Shown: positions 8,934 to 18,945, counted from the first letter of the stretch. The stretch: 64,000 nt of DNA from Chitinophaga pinensis (GCA_945901065.1 CAMDKI010000013.1:1-64000), one strand, 5' to 3'. Numbers and translations: made by a program. The notes: a model not told the origin generated them from the letters alone.

Positions 8934-10199
8934 ATGGATAAATTTCTCGAAATATTAAGCACCATGGCACGCAACCCTTTGCGCACCTTCCTCACGTCGA
9001 TGGGGGTGTTTTGGGGTATATTAATGCTGGTATTGTTGCTTGGTGCAGGCAATGGGCTGCAAAACGGCATCAGAGCCATGTTCGAAGGTTTAGACATGAA
9101 CAGTATGTTCGTTTGGGGCCAAAAAACAACCATGCCGTATAAAGGTTTTAAGCCTGGCCGAACCTACGATTTCAAAAATGGGGACGTAACCGCCCTAAAA
9201 GAGCAAGTACCAGAGCTTAAGTACGTGTGCCCCCGCGGCCAACTGGGCGGATATGGCAACGATAACAATGTAGGCCGCAACACCAAAACCGGCAACTATA
9301 CGGTTTGTGGCGACTATCCTGAAATCATCCACATACAACAAATGAAAATGACCAGCGGTCGTTTCCTCAATTATAACGATATAAACGACAAGCGGAAAAT
9401 TTGCGTTATCGGTCAAAAAATAGTGGACGAGCTATACGAGCAAGGCGAAGAGGTATTGGGTTCGTACATAAAAATACAAGGCGTGTTTTTTCAGGTAGTC
9501 GGGGTATTTACTATCAATAAATCAGGCCAAGAGGCCATTAGAGACCTCAACACCATTTATGTGCCGTTCTCTACGTTTCAGCGCGTATTCAATTGGGGCG
9601 AAACCGTAGGTTGGTTTGCCCTTTCGGTAAAACCCGGCATCGACCCCTACGAAGCAGAACAAAAAGTAAAGAAAATCCTACTCAGCCGGCACCACATCAG
9701 CCCCGAAGATACTAGGGCAGTTGGCTCGTTTAACGCCGCCACTGAGTCAGCTAAGTTTAATACCCTGTTCGCGGGTCTCAATCTCATTATCCTTATAGTA
9801 GGTATGGGTACCCTTTTTTCTGGCGGCATAGGCGTAATGAACATCATGCTCATATCCGTTGCAGAGCGTACCAAAGAAATAGGTATACGCAAAGCCATGG
9901 GCGCTACACCGGGCAATATATTAGTGATGATTATCAGCGAAGCCATTATAGTTACGTTTCTATCGGGTTTTATTGGTTTGGCGCTGGGTATAGGCATTAT
10001 TGACTTATTGGATTATGTCATAGGCGTGCCTGTTCAAAGTGCTGAGGGAGAAGGCAGTATGTTCCGCAGGCCAGAAATTGATGCCTGGGTGGCCATTATG
10101 TCGGTGGTGGTGCTCATTGTTATCGGGGTGTTTGCAGGCTGGTACCCCGCCAGTAGTGCCGTGAAAATAGACCCTATCAAAGCGTTGAGAACAGAGTGA
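8934..10199 (+). CDS. MacB-like ABC transporter permease 2
   Basis: A 421-residue paralogue of the preceding permease. It begins MDKFLEILSTMARNPLRTFL with the first helix, has an extracytoplasmic domain (about 45-270), and three C-terminal helices starting at LNLIILIVGMGTLFSGGIGV. The coupling segment VAERTKEIGIRKAMGATPGN is present. The two permeases may act as a heterodimer. With the MacA-like adaptor encoded next, they would form a tripartite efflux or envelope-stress system once an ATPase is supplied from elsewhere. Confidence 0.93.
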   Translation: MDKFLEILSTMARNPLRTFLTSMGVFWGILMLVLLLGAGNGLQNGIRAMFEGLDMNSMFVWGQKTTMPYKGFKPGRTYDFKNGDVTALKEQVPELKYVCPRGQLGGYGNDNNVGRNTKTGNYTVCGDYPEIIHIQQMKMTSGRFLNYNDINDKRKICVIGQKIVDELYEQGEEVLGSYIKIQGVFFQVVGVFTINKSGQEAIRDLNTIYVPFSTFQRVFNWGETVGWFALSVKPGIDPYEAEQKVKKILLSRHHISPEDTRAVGSFNAATESAKFNTLFAGLNLIILIVGMGTLFSGGIGVMNIMLISVAERTKEIGIRKAMGATPGNILVMIISEAIIVTFLSGFIGLALGIGIIDLLDYVIGVPVQSAEGEGSMFRRPEIDAWVAIMSVVVLIVIGVFAGWYPASSAVKIDPIKALRTE

Positions 10200-10203
10200 G
10201 GAT

Positions 10204-10280
10204 GAATGAGAAATGAGAAATGAGAAATGAGAAATGAGAAATGAGCGGCAACCATGGACCATGGACTGTCGACCGTGGAC
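10204..10280 (+). repeat. Two word tracts: GAGAAAT array and CATGGAC words
   Basis: Positions 10204-10245 hold about five tandem 7-bp GAGAAAT units. Positions 10252-10280 hold CATGGACCATGGACTGTCGA-type words, which recur at 36716-36738. They occupy most of the 108-bp spacer between the second permease gene and the adaptor gene. Confidence 0.8.
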
Positions 10281-10307
10281 TTTTAAAATTGACACAAAAG
10301 AGAGAAA

Positions 10308-11384
10308 ATGAAAAAAGTACTTGTTACGTTGTTTTTGGTTATACTATTGGGCATGTTGGGCTATGTGGGTTACTACCTCTTCGAAAAAAGCCAAAAAGCC
10401 CCGGTTATTTATGAAACCTCCGCACCATTCAAAACCGATATAGTGGTAAAAACCGTTGCCAACGGAGCCGTTGAACCACGCAAAGAAGTTACCCTTAAAC
10501 CACAGATTAGTGGCATTATTGACGAGCTATTTGTAGTGGCTGGCCAAAAGGTAAAGAAGGGCCAAAAGATAGCGCGCATCAAAATAATACCCGATGATGT
10601 GAATTTGGGCAATGCCGAATCGTCGGTAAACAAAGCCAAATTGGCTATGGAACAAGCACAAATAGAATTCGAGCGACGGAAAAAACTATACGAAGCCAAG
10701 GCCATATCAGAGGTTGAGTATCGCCAATTTTTGTTCGACTACGAGCAAAGCAAAGAGGATTACGCCAATGCACTCAATACCGTTCAGTTGATAAAAGAAG
10801 GTATTAGCAGCCGCAGCAAACAAACTACTACCATAGTATTGGCCACAATTGACGGGATGGTATTGGATGTGCCCGTAAAAGTAGGCACGCAAGTAATACA
10901 GAGTAACACTTTCAATGAGGGTACCACAGTAGCCATTATTGCTGATATGAACGATTTGATTTTCAAAGGCTCTATTGACGAAAGTGAAGTAGGCAAAATA
11001 AAAGTAGGCATGCCGCTGCGCATTACCATTGGCGCCATTGAGGGTAGAACGTTTGAAGCCAAACTGGAGTATATAAGCCCTAAAGGTGTTACCGACCAGG
11101 GCACCATTAAGTTTGAAATAAAAGCAGCCCTTACCCAACCCGAAGACCTGTTCATAAGGGCGGGCTTAAGCGCCAACGCCGACATCATACTTGATCAACG
11201 CGACTCAGTGTTAGCTGTTAAAGAGCGTGACCTGCTTTTTGCCAACGACTCAGTGTTTGTTGAGGTGGAAACCACCCCGCAGGTGTTTGAGAAAAAGCCC
11301 GTTAAAACTGGCCTATCAGACGGCATAAATGCCGAGCTGCTTGAAGGGGTTGATGGCACAGTGGCCATTAAAACACAGCAATAA
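10308..11384 (+). CDS. MacA/HlyD-family periplasmic adaptor
   Basis: A 358-residue membrane-fusion protein. A single N-terminal anchor helix (MKKVLVTLFLVILLGMLGYV) is followed by a barrel-sandwich/lipoyl half (VTLKPQISGIIDELFVVAGQ), an alpha-helical hairpin (about 100-165), the second lipoyl half (IDGMVLDVPVKVGTQV) and a beta-barrel. It should link the two inner-membrane permeases to an outer-membrane channel. It is encoded just downstream of both permeases. No TolC-like factor is encoded in the window. Confidence 0.92.
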   Translation: MKKVLVTLFLVILLGMLGYVGYYLFEKSQKAPVIYETSAPFKTDIVVKTVANGAVEPRKEVTLKPQISGIIDELFVVAGQKVKKGQKIARIKIIPDDVNLGNAESSVNKAKLAMEQAQIEFERRKKLYEAKAISEVEYRQFLFDYEQSKEDYANALNTVQLIKEGISSRSKQTTTIVLATIDGMVLDVPVKVGTQVIQSNTFNEGTTVAIIADMNDLIFKGSIDESEVGKIKVGMPLRITIGAIEGRTFEAKLEYISPKGVTDQGTIKFEIKAALTQPEDLFIRAGLSANADIILDQRDSVLAVKERDLLFANDSVFVEVETTPQVFEKKPVKTGLSDGINAELLEGVDGTVAIKTQQ

Positions 11385-11658
11385 TTATACAGCGCATATA
11401 GGGCAATTAATGATTCTCAATAATCAAAAGTCGCTACAGCGAATTTGAAGAGGAAAATATCCACTCGCAACAATTGCCAATATGATTTTGGCAGCTTTAT
11501 TACTTATATACAGCAGTTCATTGCCCATTACATACCTGTCATCCTTTGACTTGGGTAATTAAGCCTAATGTGCACGCAATATATGCCTGCATAGCTCTAT
11601 TGTTTATTATAAAAATTGTAGTTTTACGCTGAAAATCTCAAACAGAAAAACAACCATC

Positions 11659-12069
11659 ATGAAGAAAGGTATCCTATTTGCCGGCGGTGTTGCCCTTACA
11701 TTGGCATTTGCTGGTTGCGACGATGGCTCAGCCAAAATCGCAGAAATACAAGCACAACTTGATGCGGCAAAACAAGAGCGCGATGCTTTGGTATTGACCC
11801 AACAAGAAGAAGTAACCAACTTGACCACTACTTTCCAGTTCCAAGTTGACTCATTGCAATACATCATCGATTCATTGACTGCCCCTAAAGGTACTGTAGC
11901 CGTTAAGCCTAAGCCTAAACCAGCTCCTGCGCCAGTAAAGGAAGAGCCTAAGAAGGTTGACGACGGAAAATTAAATGTGAATGGAACTGGTGGCAGCAAA
12001 CTAGATGTAAAAGGAACAACCGATACATCTGGCAAGAAAAAAGGTACTAAATTGAATGTTAAGCCATAA
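11659..12069 (+). CDS. Small lipoprotein with coiled coil and Lys/Pro tail
   Basis: A 136-residue predicted lipoprotein with lipobox LAFAGC (Cys20). Residues about 25-75 form a likely coiled coil (IAEIQAQLDAAKQERDALVL). The tail is rich in K, P and G, with repeated KLNVNGTGGSKLDVKG-like motifs ending in KLNVKP. I do not recognise the family. Similar small Lpp-like coiled-coil lipoproteins act as envelope spacers, but that is only an analogy. A strong terminator follows. Confidence 0.75.
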   Translation: MKKGILFAGGVALTLAFAGCDDGSAKIAEIQAQLDAAKQERDALVLTQQEEVTNLTTTFQFQVDSLQYIIDSLTAPKGTVAVKPKPKPAPAPVKEEPKKVDDGKLNVNGTGGSKLDVKGTTDTSGKKKGTKLNVKP

Positions 12070-12093
12070 TTTTTAATTAATAGTTGACTTAGG

Positions 12094-12130
12094 AAATAGG
12101 CCAGGGTTATATAACCTTGGCCTATTTTTT
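12094..12130 (+). terminator. Rho-independent terminator
   Basis: AAATAGGCCAGGGTTAT pairs with ATAACCTTGGCCTATTT and is followed by a T tract, 25 bp after the lipoprotein stop. It is a strong intrinsic terminator on the plus strand. Confidence 0.9.
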
Positions 12131-12313
12131 TACCACAGTTTAGAACAAATGGCTTTTATAAAATACTCGGAAACTTGTTAAAAACCATTTAGAGAAATAA
12201 ACGCTACTATCTTGATAACTCCTTTACTCTATTGTTTGGATCATCTTGGAGCTTCATTTTTATGTAAAATACTGCTATGAAGTTTTACAATTTGAAAATC
12301 GTGACTGAAAGTT

Positions 12314-12350
12314 AAAAACAAAAAAAGAGGCTTGCCGCCTGGCAAGCCTC
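12314..12350 (-). terminator. Rho-independent terminator (minus strand)
   Basis: GAGGCTTGCC and GGCAAGCCTC form a perfect 10-bp stem with a 4-nt loop at 12327-12350. On the minus strand it is followed by TTTTTTGTTTTT. It terminates the EGF-like lipoprotein gene. The rest of the spacer 12131-12313 shows nothing else recognisable. Confidence 0.9.
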
Positions 12351-12377
12351 TTCTCTCAATTTAAAATTCTACATGAA

Positions 12378-12872
12378 TTAGTTAGTTACAAAAGAGCAAG
12401 AATCTGCATCTCCACTAACAGTAATTGTAAATGAAATTGTTGTAACGCCACCAGTGCGAGTAACTGAGCCAGAAATTGTGCCTGTTCCGAAAGATTGGCT
12501 TGGGATTGTAATACCACCTTCTGAGTTTACAGTACCGTTGGTAATCAAACCAGCACCGTAAAGGTTAGTAATAGTTACAGCCAAATCGCCGCTACCTGCC
12601 GCAATTGTAACAGCATAAATATCAGTGCCTAAAGCGCAGGTTTCGTTACCATTAAAACTACCTAGGTATTTAGCACGAACCAAAGTTTCGCAGGTAGTTC
12701 CCTCATAACCAAGGTCACATACACAAGCGCAGCTGCCATTTGACTCGGTAGCAGTACCTTGTACACAAGTTACATCTTTACAAAGATCCTCTTCGCAAGA
12801 AGTGAAGCTGAACACAAAGCCCAGTGCCAAAACTGCTGTAGCAAAGTTTTTAATGGAGAATAGATTTTTCAT
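12378..12872 (-). CDS. EGF-like cysteine-rich lipoprotein
   Basis: The preferred start is the ATG at 12872, giving 164 residues beginning MKNLFSIKNFATAVLALGF with lipobox FTSC. An in-frame upstream ATG at 12947 would add 25 residues without signal character. After the lipidated cysteine comes a short EGF-like module with six or more cysteines (CKDVTCVQGT, CACVCDLGYEGTTCE). A beta-rich domain of about 100 residues with T/G/S-rich strands and two further cysteines (near ETCALG and DSCSFVTN) follows. This layout occurs in Bacteroidota surface or outer-membrane lipoproteins of unknown function. It is probably monocistronic. Confidence 0.75.
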   Translation of the reverse strand: MKNLFSIKNFATAVLALGFVFSFTSCEEDLCKDVTCVQGTATESNGSCACVCDLGYEGTTCETLVRAKYLGSFNGNETCALGTDIYAVTIAAGSGDLAVTITNLYGAGLITNGTVNSEGGITIPSQSFGTGTISGSVTRTGGVTTISFTITVSGDADSCSFVTN

Positions 12873-12913
12873 GTTGTTGTTGTTTTTTGATGGTTTATTA
12901 ATGTTATAATGGT

Positions 12914-12940
12914 CAAAATTAAGAAAAAAACTTGATGCAA
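12914..12940 (-). promoter_or_regulatory. Promoter of EGF-like lipoprotein gene
   Basis: On the minus strand TTG (12938-12940) is followed after 16 bp by TAATTTTG (12914-12921), a full match to the -7 consensus with spacing one below the usual range. It lies about 42 bp upstream of the chosen ATG and inside the region the upstream ATG would translate, which supports the downstream start. Confidence 0.6.
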
Positions 12941-13178
12941 CAGCCATAACCGTTTAATGCATTTAACAACATACCTATGTGGATAGCAAGTCATTTGAGC
13001 CTGCAAACTATTCAATTACTGCTTGCAACAATTCAACTGCCAAATCAATCAATTTGCCGATTGCCAAACAATAATTAAAAATGTAAAAGAAACCGTAAAA
13101 CTTAGTGATGGGCAAAGTATTGCAAGCAAACGCACCATAAAGTGATACATTATATTATGTGAAGCAAAATGGCGCATA

Positions 13179-13201
13179 TTAACAAACTTTTGTTAACTTT
13201 G
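13179..13201 (+). promoter_or_regulatory. Adhesin promoter -7 box overlapped by a palindrome
   Basis: TAACTTTG (13194-13201) matches the -7 consensus. It is partly overlapped by TTAACAAACTTTTGTTAA (13179-13196), a palindrome with perfect 8-bp arms, a plausible operator. The ATG of the giant adhesin follows 55 bp downstream. The rest of the 384-bp spacer 12873-13256 shows no gene. Confidence 0.55.
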
Positions 13202-13256
13202 TTGGCTTACACTTCATTGTGTTACGAATGGATTTAATGATTCAAAAAAACTTAGG

Positions 13257-16200
13257 ATGAGCTTGAAGAATTTTTTACTCACTTTCCTGACAACGACAGC
13301 CCTTTTATTTGCATTTGCTCCAAAATCCCATGCATCGCATGCCATGGGAGCCGATATTTTTTATGAATGTGTAGGCCAAGATTCATTTCGCATTACTATT
13401 AATTTTTACCGCGATTGCGATGGTATAACCGCCCCAGCCACCGCAAGCATCGGTATCACCAACACTTGCACCGGAACTACCACCACCGTTACAGCACCCC
13501 GCACGACCCTGATACAGCCCGAAGGTATACCCAACGGCAGTGAGGTATCGGCACTTTGTAATGCCCAAATACAAAACAGTACTTGTAATGGTGGAAACTT
13601 GCCCGGCGTAGAACAATACCAGTACAGCTTTTTGTGGGTAGCCAACGCGCAATGTAACGCATGGCGCATAGCGTTTGATTTGAACGCACGCAACGCAATC
13701 ATCCAAACTTTACAAAACCCTGGTGCGGTTGATTTGTATGTTGAAGCTTTCATTAACAATACCACTTTGCCCAACGGCGACCGCATTTGCAACAACTCGC
13801 CTAGGTTTACCAACCGCCCAGTGCCGTACTTTTGTTTCCTCGATTCTATCCTATACAACCAAGGAACCGTTGACGTAGATGGCGACTCTTTGGTATACAC
13901 CCTCATTCAGCCATTGCAAGGCCCTGGCCAAACTATTCCTTACGCGGCAGGATTTACCATTAACAACCCACTAACTACCAATAACACCTTCAACTTCAAT
14001 AACAATACTGGCCAAATGTTTTTTGTGCCACAACAAGCGCAAGTTGGTGTTATTGCCGTGCGAGTTGATGAATACAGGAATGGAGTATTGATAGGCTCAA
14101 CCATGCGCGACATTCAAGTTGTTGTGCTTGGTCCGCCACTTTGTAACCCTCCGTATGGGGTTATCAATGAAGATGGTATCGATTCAGCATCTGTGTCAGG
14201 CGGTGTGTTTACTGGCCCATACGAAATTGAGGCCTGCCCCGGAGACACGATTCGTTTCAGCATCAGACTCGGAGGCCAAAATATAACGCTTAGCTCTAAC
14301 GCTACCCAAGCGTTCCCAGGTGCAACCTTTACCACCACCAATATCGGCACCGATTCAATAGTTGGCCAGTTTAATTGGATAACAACTGCCGCCGATACAG
14401 GTCTAAAAAACTTTTCAATCAGTTACGGCATTAACTCGTGCCCTATTGACCGCACAGCTTTCCAAACCATATCTATTAATGTATTGGATGGAACCGATGC
14501 AGGACCTGACCAAGTGTATTGCTCAGAAGGAGCCCCAGTTCAACTTTTTGCTACCGGTGGTAATATTTTTAACTGGACGCCAATTGCTGGATTGAATGAC
14601 CCAGCTATACGAAACCCGCTAGCTACCCCAACAGTTACTACCGACTATATAGTATTGAGTGATTTAAGTGCACGATGCAAAAACCGTGATACCGTAAGGG
14701 TTACCGTAGTACCAAACTTCTTGGTGAATATTTTGCCAGTCGACGATACTTTAAGCATCTGCCGCAACTCACTGGCTTTCTTGGATGTGGTTACTGACTC
14801 AACGTTTGGCCCTTACACTTACTCATGGAGCCCTGGCGTTGGCCTTACCGATTCAACAATACGAAATCCGGTTTCTTCGCCCATCTTGCCGACCACCTAT
14901 TTTGTGTCAGTAACTTCCGATACTGGTTGCGTACTTACCGATACCGTTAGGGTAAATGTAATTGGCGTGGGTCCACAAGTAACTGTAACCCCAGAAAGTG
15001 CGCTGGTTTGCCCAGGTACTACTGTGCAACTAAACTCAAGTGTATTGGTAGTAACTTGCGGCCCTTCTATCTCTACTGGTAGTTGTGGGGCAGGCAACTT
15101 ACCATCGCCTCGTACCTATGGTACTAGCACAACCACCTCTTCGGTTACCCCGTTTTCGGGTGGCAGCAGCGATGGTAAGTATCAAGTACTTTATCGTGCC
15201 GCCGATTTAACCGCAGCAGGTTTTACCGCAGGTACTATAACCCGTATGCAATTAAATGTAGGGGCCAAAGCAAGTAATGCCGTATTTAAAAGCATGCGCA
15301 TCCGCATGGGCTGCACCACGGCCACCCAACTTACCCGTGCCAACTGGATACCAACCACCACCGAAGTGTTTTCTTCGGCTAACTTCCTTACTAATTCTGG
15401 CTTGAATACCTTTGCTTTTAGTCAGTTTTACGATTGGGACGGTGTGTCGAATTTGGTAATCGAGTTTTGTTTTGGCGATGCCACTTCAACCAACGCAGGC
15501 GGCAACGATTTGCTGCTAGCAACCAATGTACCATATGCCGCATCAATGAGTGCTGTAAGCACATCAGCTAATGATGGTTGCAGTTTGCTTGCCAGCGCTA
15601 TACCTACCAACCAACCAGTAACCCAAGTACCGAACATTACCCTTTTTGTATGCTCGGCCAACAACCCCACCTATACTTACCAGTGGAGTCCAGCTACAGG
15701 CGTATCAAATACCTCAATAGCTAACCCAACGGTTACTCCTACTGTTCCTACCATTTATACCCTTACGGTAAGCGATAGTATTTGCAACGGCCAAGATTTT
15801 GCCACCATTAATATTGATACTTCCTTTATCAATATTACGCCTGACACCTCATTATGCAATGCGGATAGCATTCCGTTGTTTATAGATATTACGGGGGTAA
15901 TAACTAACCCTTGCGGCAACAACGGTAATGGCTGCGATGGCAACCAAGATACCACTGTAGTAGGCACTGGTAATTTGAGCAATACCTCAACCGGATACCC
16001 TGCACCTTACGGCAACAACTACGAAAGTGTTCGCCAACAATATCTATACCGCGCTTCCGATTTATTGGCAGCGGGTGTTACACCAGGCAGGTTAACCGGA
16101 TTAGGATTCAATATTTTGAACAGACTTGGTTCTCCAAATTATCGCAACTTTAGTATCAAAATAAAATGTACTGGCACTACTGCCCTTACCCAAGGAGTAC

Positions 16201-18917
16201 CCGAAGGTGGAACCTTTGTGCAAGTGTTTAATCCTAAAAACATTTCGTTGCCAGCCAATGGATGGACTTTCCATGATTTTGATAACGATTTTGACTGGGA
16301 TGGAACAACCAACTTGTTGATTGAGGTTTGTTTTAATAACGATACAGACCCTACCCAAACTACCAACATTACCGCCAACTCATTAATAACCAGCACCAAT
16401 TCAGGTTATGTAGCTTCTACTTGGTATCCTATCGATAACCAAGATGCTTGCTCGGGTGCTATTGGCTTGCCCAACACCTTGGGTGCTAGCAACAACAGGC
16501 CGAACATACGCCTTTATACTTGCGATGCGGCACCACCGTTTACTGTAAGCTGGAACCCGGCAAACACCCTTACCGATGCCAGCAGCCGCAACCCTGTTGC
16601 TTTCCCTAGTGTAACTACTACATATACCGCAACGGTAACCACCTCAAACGGTTGCGTAAAAACTGGCTCAGTGACCATAACCGTTGGCACCTTACCATAT
16701 ACTACTACGCCTGATACTACTATTTGTAATGGTGGCTCGGCGCAGTTAAGAGTGTTTGGTAGCAATGGATATACCTACAACTGGACAACTGGCACACAAT
16801 CGCTAAGCTGTACCACTTGCGCCAACCCAGTGGCCACCCCCGATACAACTACTACCTATTATGTATCGATAAGTGATGGTAACTGTACCCTAACGGATAG
16901 CATTGTAGTTACGGTATTTAACCTTGATGGCAATGTAATACTTGACCCAGGTAGTTTGTGCGTGTTCGATTCAACGCTACTTTTGGCCGCAGGAGGTTAT
17001 GCTGGCTATTTGTGGAGCAACAATGATACTACTGCCACCACTTGGATTTTTGCTGCGGGTACTTACACCCTTACCATAACCGATGCGAGCGGTTGTACGG
17101 CAATAGACACTATTGATATAAACGTAGCTGCCGATCCGTATGTAAACCTTGGCAATGATACCAGTATTTGTGTTGGAGACAGTGTGGTATTGAGCGTTAG
17201 CAGCAACTACACTACCTATACGTGGAACGTACAAACCCAAGTAGATACCGGTTATACCGTGCTGACCACTGGAAGTTATGAAGTAACGGTAGTTGATGCC
17301 AACGGTTGTGTAAGCAACGATAGCATCAGTGTATTTGTCAATACCGTTCCGATAGTTAACCTAGGAAATGACACTGCTATTTGTGAAAACGAGCCTCTTA
17401 TCCTATCTGTGGGCTTGCTACCAGGCTACAGTTATGTTTGGCAAGATGGCACTACAGGCCCTGTATATTCAGTAGATAGCACAGGTACTTATTATGTAAC
17501 CGTTTCGGGTGGGTTGAACTGCTTTGCTAGCGACACTATAAACGTAATAGTAAACCCAGCGCCAGATGTTGATTTGGGCCCAGATGTACAAAGCTGTGTA
17601 GGCCAAGTTGAAATACTGCGTGCCGGTCAAGGTTTTACTACTTACTTGTGGAACACCAACTCAACTATTGATAGCCTAGTGGTAACCCAAACAGGTGTAT
17701 ATAGCGTAACCGTAGCTGATGCGATTGGTTGCCGGGATATAGATAGCATTGAAGTTACCTTCTTTAATCCTATAGTAACGCTAAACGATACTACCTTGTG
17801 CGAAGGTTCGACCGTAACGCTGGATGCAGGCCAATTTGCAGAATACAGCTGGAACAATGGCGATACAACGCGTACCATTACCGTTGATACTAGCGGCACG
17901 TATACCGTAACCGTTACCAATACGTTTGGTTGCACTGCAACTGGTTCGTCAGACGTAACTATTGTGCCTGCGCCAACTCCAAGCATTACTGCTAGTACCG
18001 ATACTATTTGCCCTGGTGGTTCAAGTGCTACACTTGATGCCGGAACAGGATATTCAAGCTACGCATGGTCTACTACCGAAACTACCCAAACCATTAGTGT
18101 TGCTGCTGAAGGAACATACACTGTTACAGTAACCAATACACTAGGTTGTTCGGCTACCGCTTCTTATGTAATATACAACTTCGCATCTGCTGCCCTGACG
18201 CTCGATGATTTGGTACTTTGCCCTGGCGATACGCTAAGCTATAGCACCTCTGGCACTTATATCAGCTATCAGTGGAGCAATGGCTCAACCACTGCAAACA
18301 CTACCTTTACTGAAACGGGTGTTTACTACCTAACCGTTACCAACGCACAGGGCTGCGTAGCAACGGATAGCTTAATAGTTAGCGACGGTGGTTTTACAGC
18401 CTCGGCCTTTGTTGATCCTACCCAAGTAGATGCGGGTGCATCGGCAGCATTAAGTGTAGATGTTCTAGGCGGAACTGGCAATTATAGCTACAACTGGAGC
18501 CCATCAACATATCTTGATGGAAGTACCTTGGCCAATCCGGTATCAACCCCAGACTCAACCCTTACTTACTTGGTATTGGTAACCGACGACTCAACCGGCT
18601 GTACCGCGAGCGATACCGTTACCATAACCGTATTTGACGGGGCACGTTTTGCGTTTACGGATGCATTCTCTCCTAATGGAGACGGGGCCAACGATACCTA
18701 TTTCCCGCTTACATACGGCAATGCGGCAGTTACTACCTTCCGTATTTACAACCGTTGGGGCGAGTTGGTGTTTGACGAACTTACTCCTTGGAATGGCCAA
18801 TTGGATGGTGTAAACCAACCAATGGGCACCTACGTGTACAATGCGGTAATTGAAATTACCGCTGCTGATGGTGTTACAACCGAAACAGTTCAAGGCTCAT
18901 TTACCCTATTAAGATAA
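13257..18917 (+). CDS. Giant T9SS-sorted Ig-repeat adhesin with CHU_C sorting domain
   Basis: A 1886-residue secreted protein. Residues 1-27 are a signal peptide ending SHA. The N-terminal about 400 residues resemble a conserved cysteine-containing module (SHAMGADIFYECVGQDSFRI). A long train of PKD/Ig-like domains follows, with repeated motifs such as YTWNVQTQVDTGYTVLTTGS and SGTYTVTVTNTFGC. Two of the early Ig-like units carry related insertions of about 190 residues (about 600-800 and 885-1090). The C-terminus (about 1800-1886) is the gliding motility-associated CHU_C domain, with FTDAFSPNGDGANDTYFPL and RIYNRWGELVFDELTPWNG. This type B signal directs secretion by the type IX system, and the protein is expected at the cell surface as a SprB-like adhesin. 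It is followed by its probable partner PorP/SprF. Confidence 0.95.
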   Translation: MSLKNFLLTFLTTTALLFAFAPKSHASHAMGADIFYECVGQDSFRITINFYRDCDGITAPATASIGITNTCTGTTTTVTAPRTTLIQPEGIPNGSEVSALCNAQIQNSTCNGGNLPGVEQYQYSFLWVANAQCNAWRIAFDLNARNAIIQTLQNPGAVDLYVEAFINNTTLPNGDRICNNSPRFTNRPVPYFCFLDSILYNQGTVDVDGDSLVYTLIQPLQGPGQTIPYAAGFTINNPLTTNNTFNFNNNTGQMFFVPQQAQVGVIAVRVDEYRNGVLIGSTMRDIQVVVLGPPLCNPPYGVINEDGIDSASVSGGVFTGPYEIEACPGDTIRFSIRLGGQNITLSSNATQAFPGATFTTTNIGTDSIVGQFNWITTAADTGLKNFSISYGINSCPIDRTAFQTISINVLDGTDAGPDQVYCSEGAPVQLFATGGNIFNWTPIAGLNDPAIRNPLATPTVTTDYIVLSDLSARCKNRDTVRVTVVPNFLVNILPVDDTLSICRNSLAFLDVVTDSTFGPYTYSWSPGVGLTDSTIRNPVSSPILPTTYFVSVTSDTGCVLTDTVRVNVIGVGPQVTVTPESALVCPGTTVQLNSSVLVVTCGPSISTGSCGAGNLPSPRTYGTSTTTSSVTPFSGGSSDGKYQVLYRAADLTAAGFTAGTITRMQLNVGAKASNAVFKSMRIRMGCTTATQLTRANWIPTTTEVFSSANFLTNSGLNTFAFSQFYDWDGVSNLVIEFCFGDATSTNAGGNDLLLATNVPYAASMSAVSTSANDGCSLLASAIPTNQPVTQVPNITLFVCSANNPTYTYQWSPATGVSNTSIANPTVTPTVPTIYTLTVSDSICNGQDFATINIDTSFINITPDTSLCNADSIPLFIDITGVITNPCGNNGNGCDGNQDTTVVGTGNLSNTSTGYPAPYGNNYESVRQQYLYRASDLLAAGVTPGRLTGLGFNILNRLGSPNYRNFSIKIKCTGTTALTQGVPEGGTFVQVFNPKNISLPANGWTFHDFDNDFDWDGTTNLLIEVCFNNDTDPTQTTNITANSLITSTNSGYVASTWYPIDNQDACSGAIGLPNTLGASNNRPNIRLYTCDAAPPFTVSWNPANTLTDASSRNPVAFPSVTTTYTATVTTSNGCVKTGSVTITVGTLPYTTTPDTTICNGGSAQLRVFGSNGYTYNWTTGTQSLSCTTCANPVATPDTTTTYYVSISDGNCTLTDSIVVTVFNLDGNVILDPGSLCVFDSTLLLAAGGYAGYLWSNNDTTATTWIFAAGTYTLTITDASGCTAIDTIDINVAADPYVNLGNDTSICVGDSVVLSVSSNYTTYTWNVQTQVDTGYTVLTTGSYEVTVVDANGCVSNDSISVFVNTVPIVNLGNDTAICENEPLILSVGLLPGYSYVWQDGTTGPVYSVDSTGTYYVTVSGGLNCFASDTINVIVNPAPDVDLGPDVQSCVGQVEILRAGQGFTTYLWNTNSTIDSLVVTQTGVYSVTVADAIGCRDIDSIEVTFFNPIVTLNDTTLCEGSTVTLDAGQFAEYSWNNGDTTRTITVDTSGTYTVTVTNTFGCTATGSSDVTIVPAPTPSITASTDTICPGGSSATLDAGTGYSSYAWSTTETTQTISVAAEGTYTVTVTNTLGCSATASYVIYNFASAALTLDDLVLCPGDTLSYSTSGTYISYQWSNGSTTANTTFTETGVYYLTVTNAQGCVATDSLIVSDGGFTASAFVDPTQVDAGASAALSVDVLGGTGNYSYNWSPSTYLDGSTLANPVSTPDSTLTYLVLVTDDSTGCTASDTVTITVFDGARFAFTDAFSPNGDGANDTYFPLTYGNAAVTTFRIYNRWGELVFDELTPWNGQLDGVNQPMGTYVYNAVIEITAADGVTTETVQGSFTLLR

Positions 18918-18945
18918 TCAATACAGTAAACTGAAACTACAACAG

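Noticed and set aside
13383..13906. Antisense frames in the giant adhesin gene
   Set aside because: The sense frame has a signal peptide, repeated Ig domains and a sorting signal; the antisense frames lack any of these.
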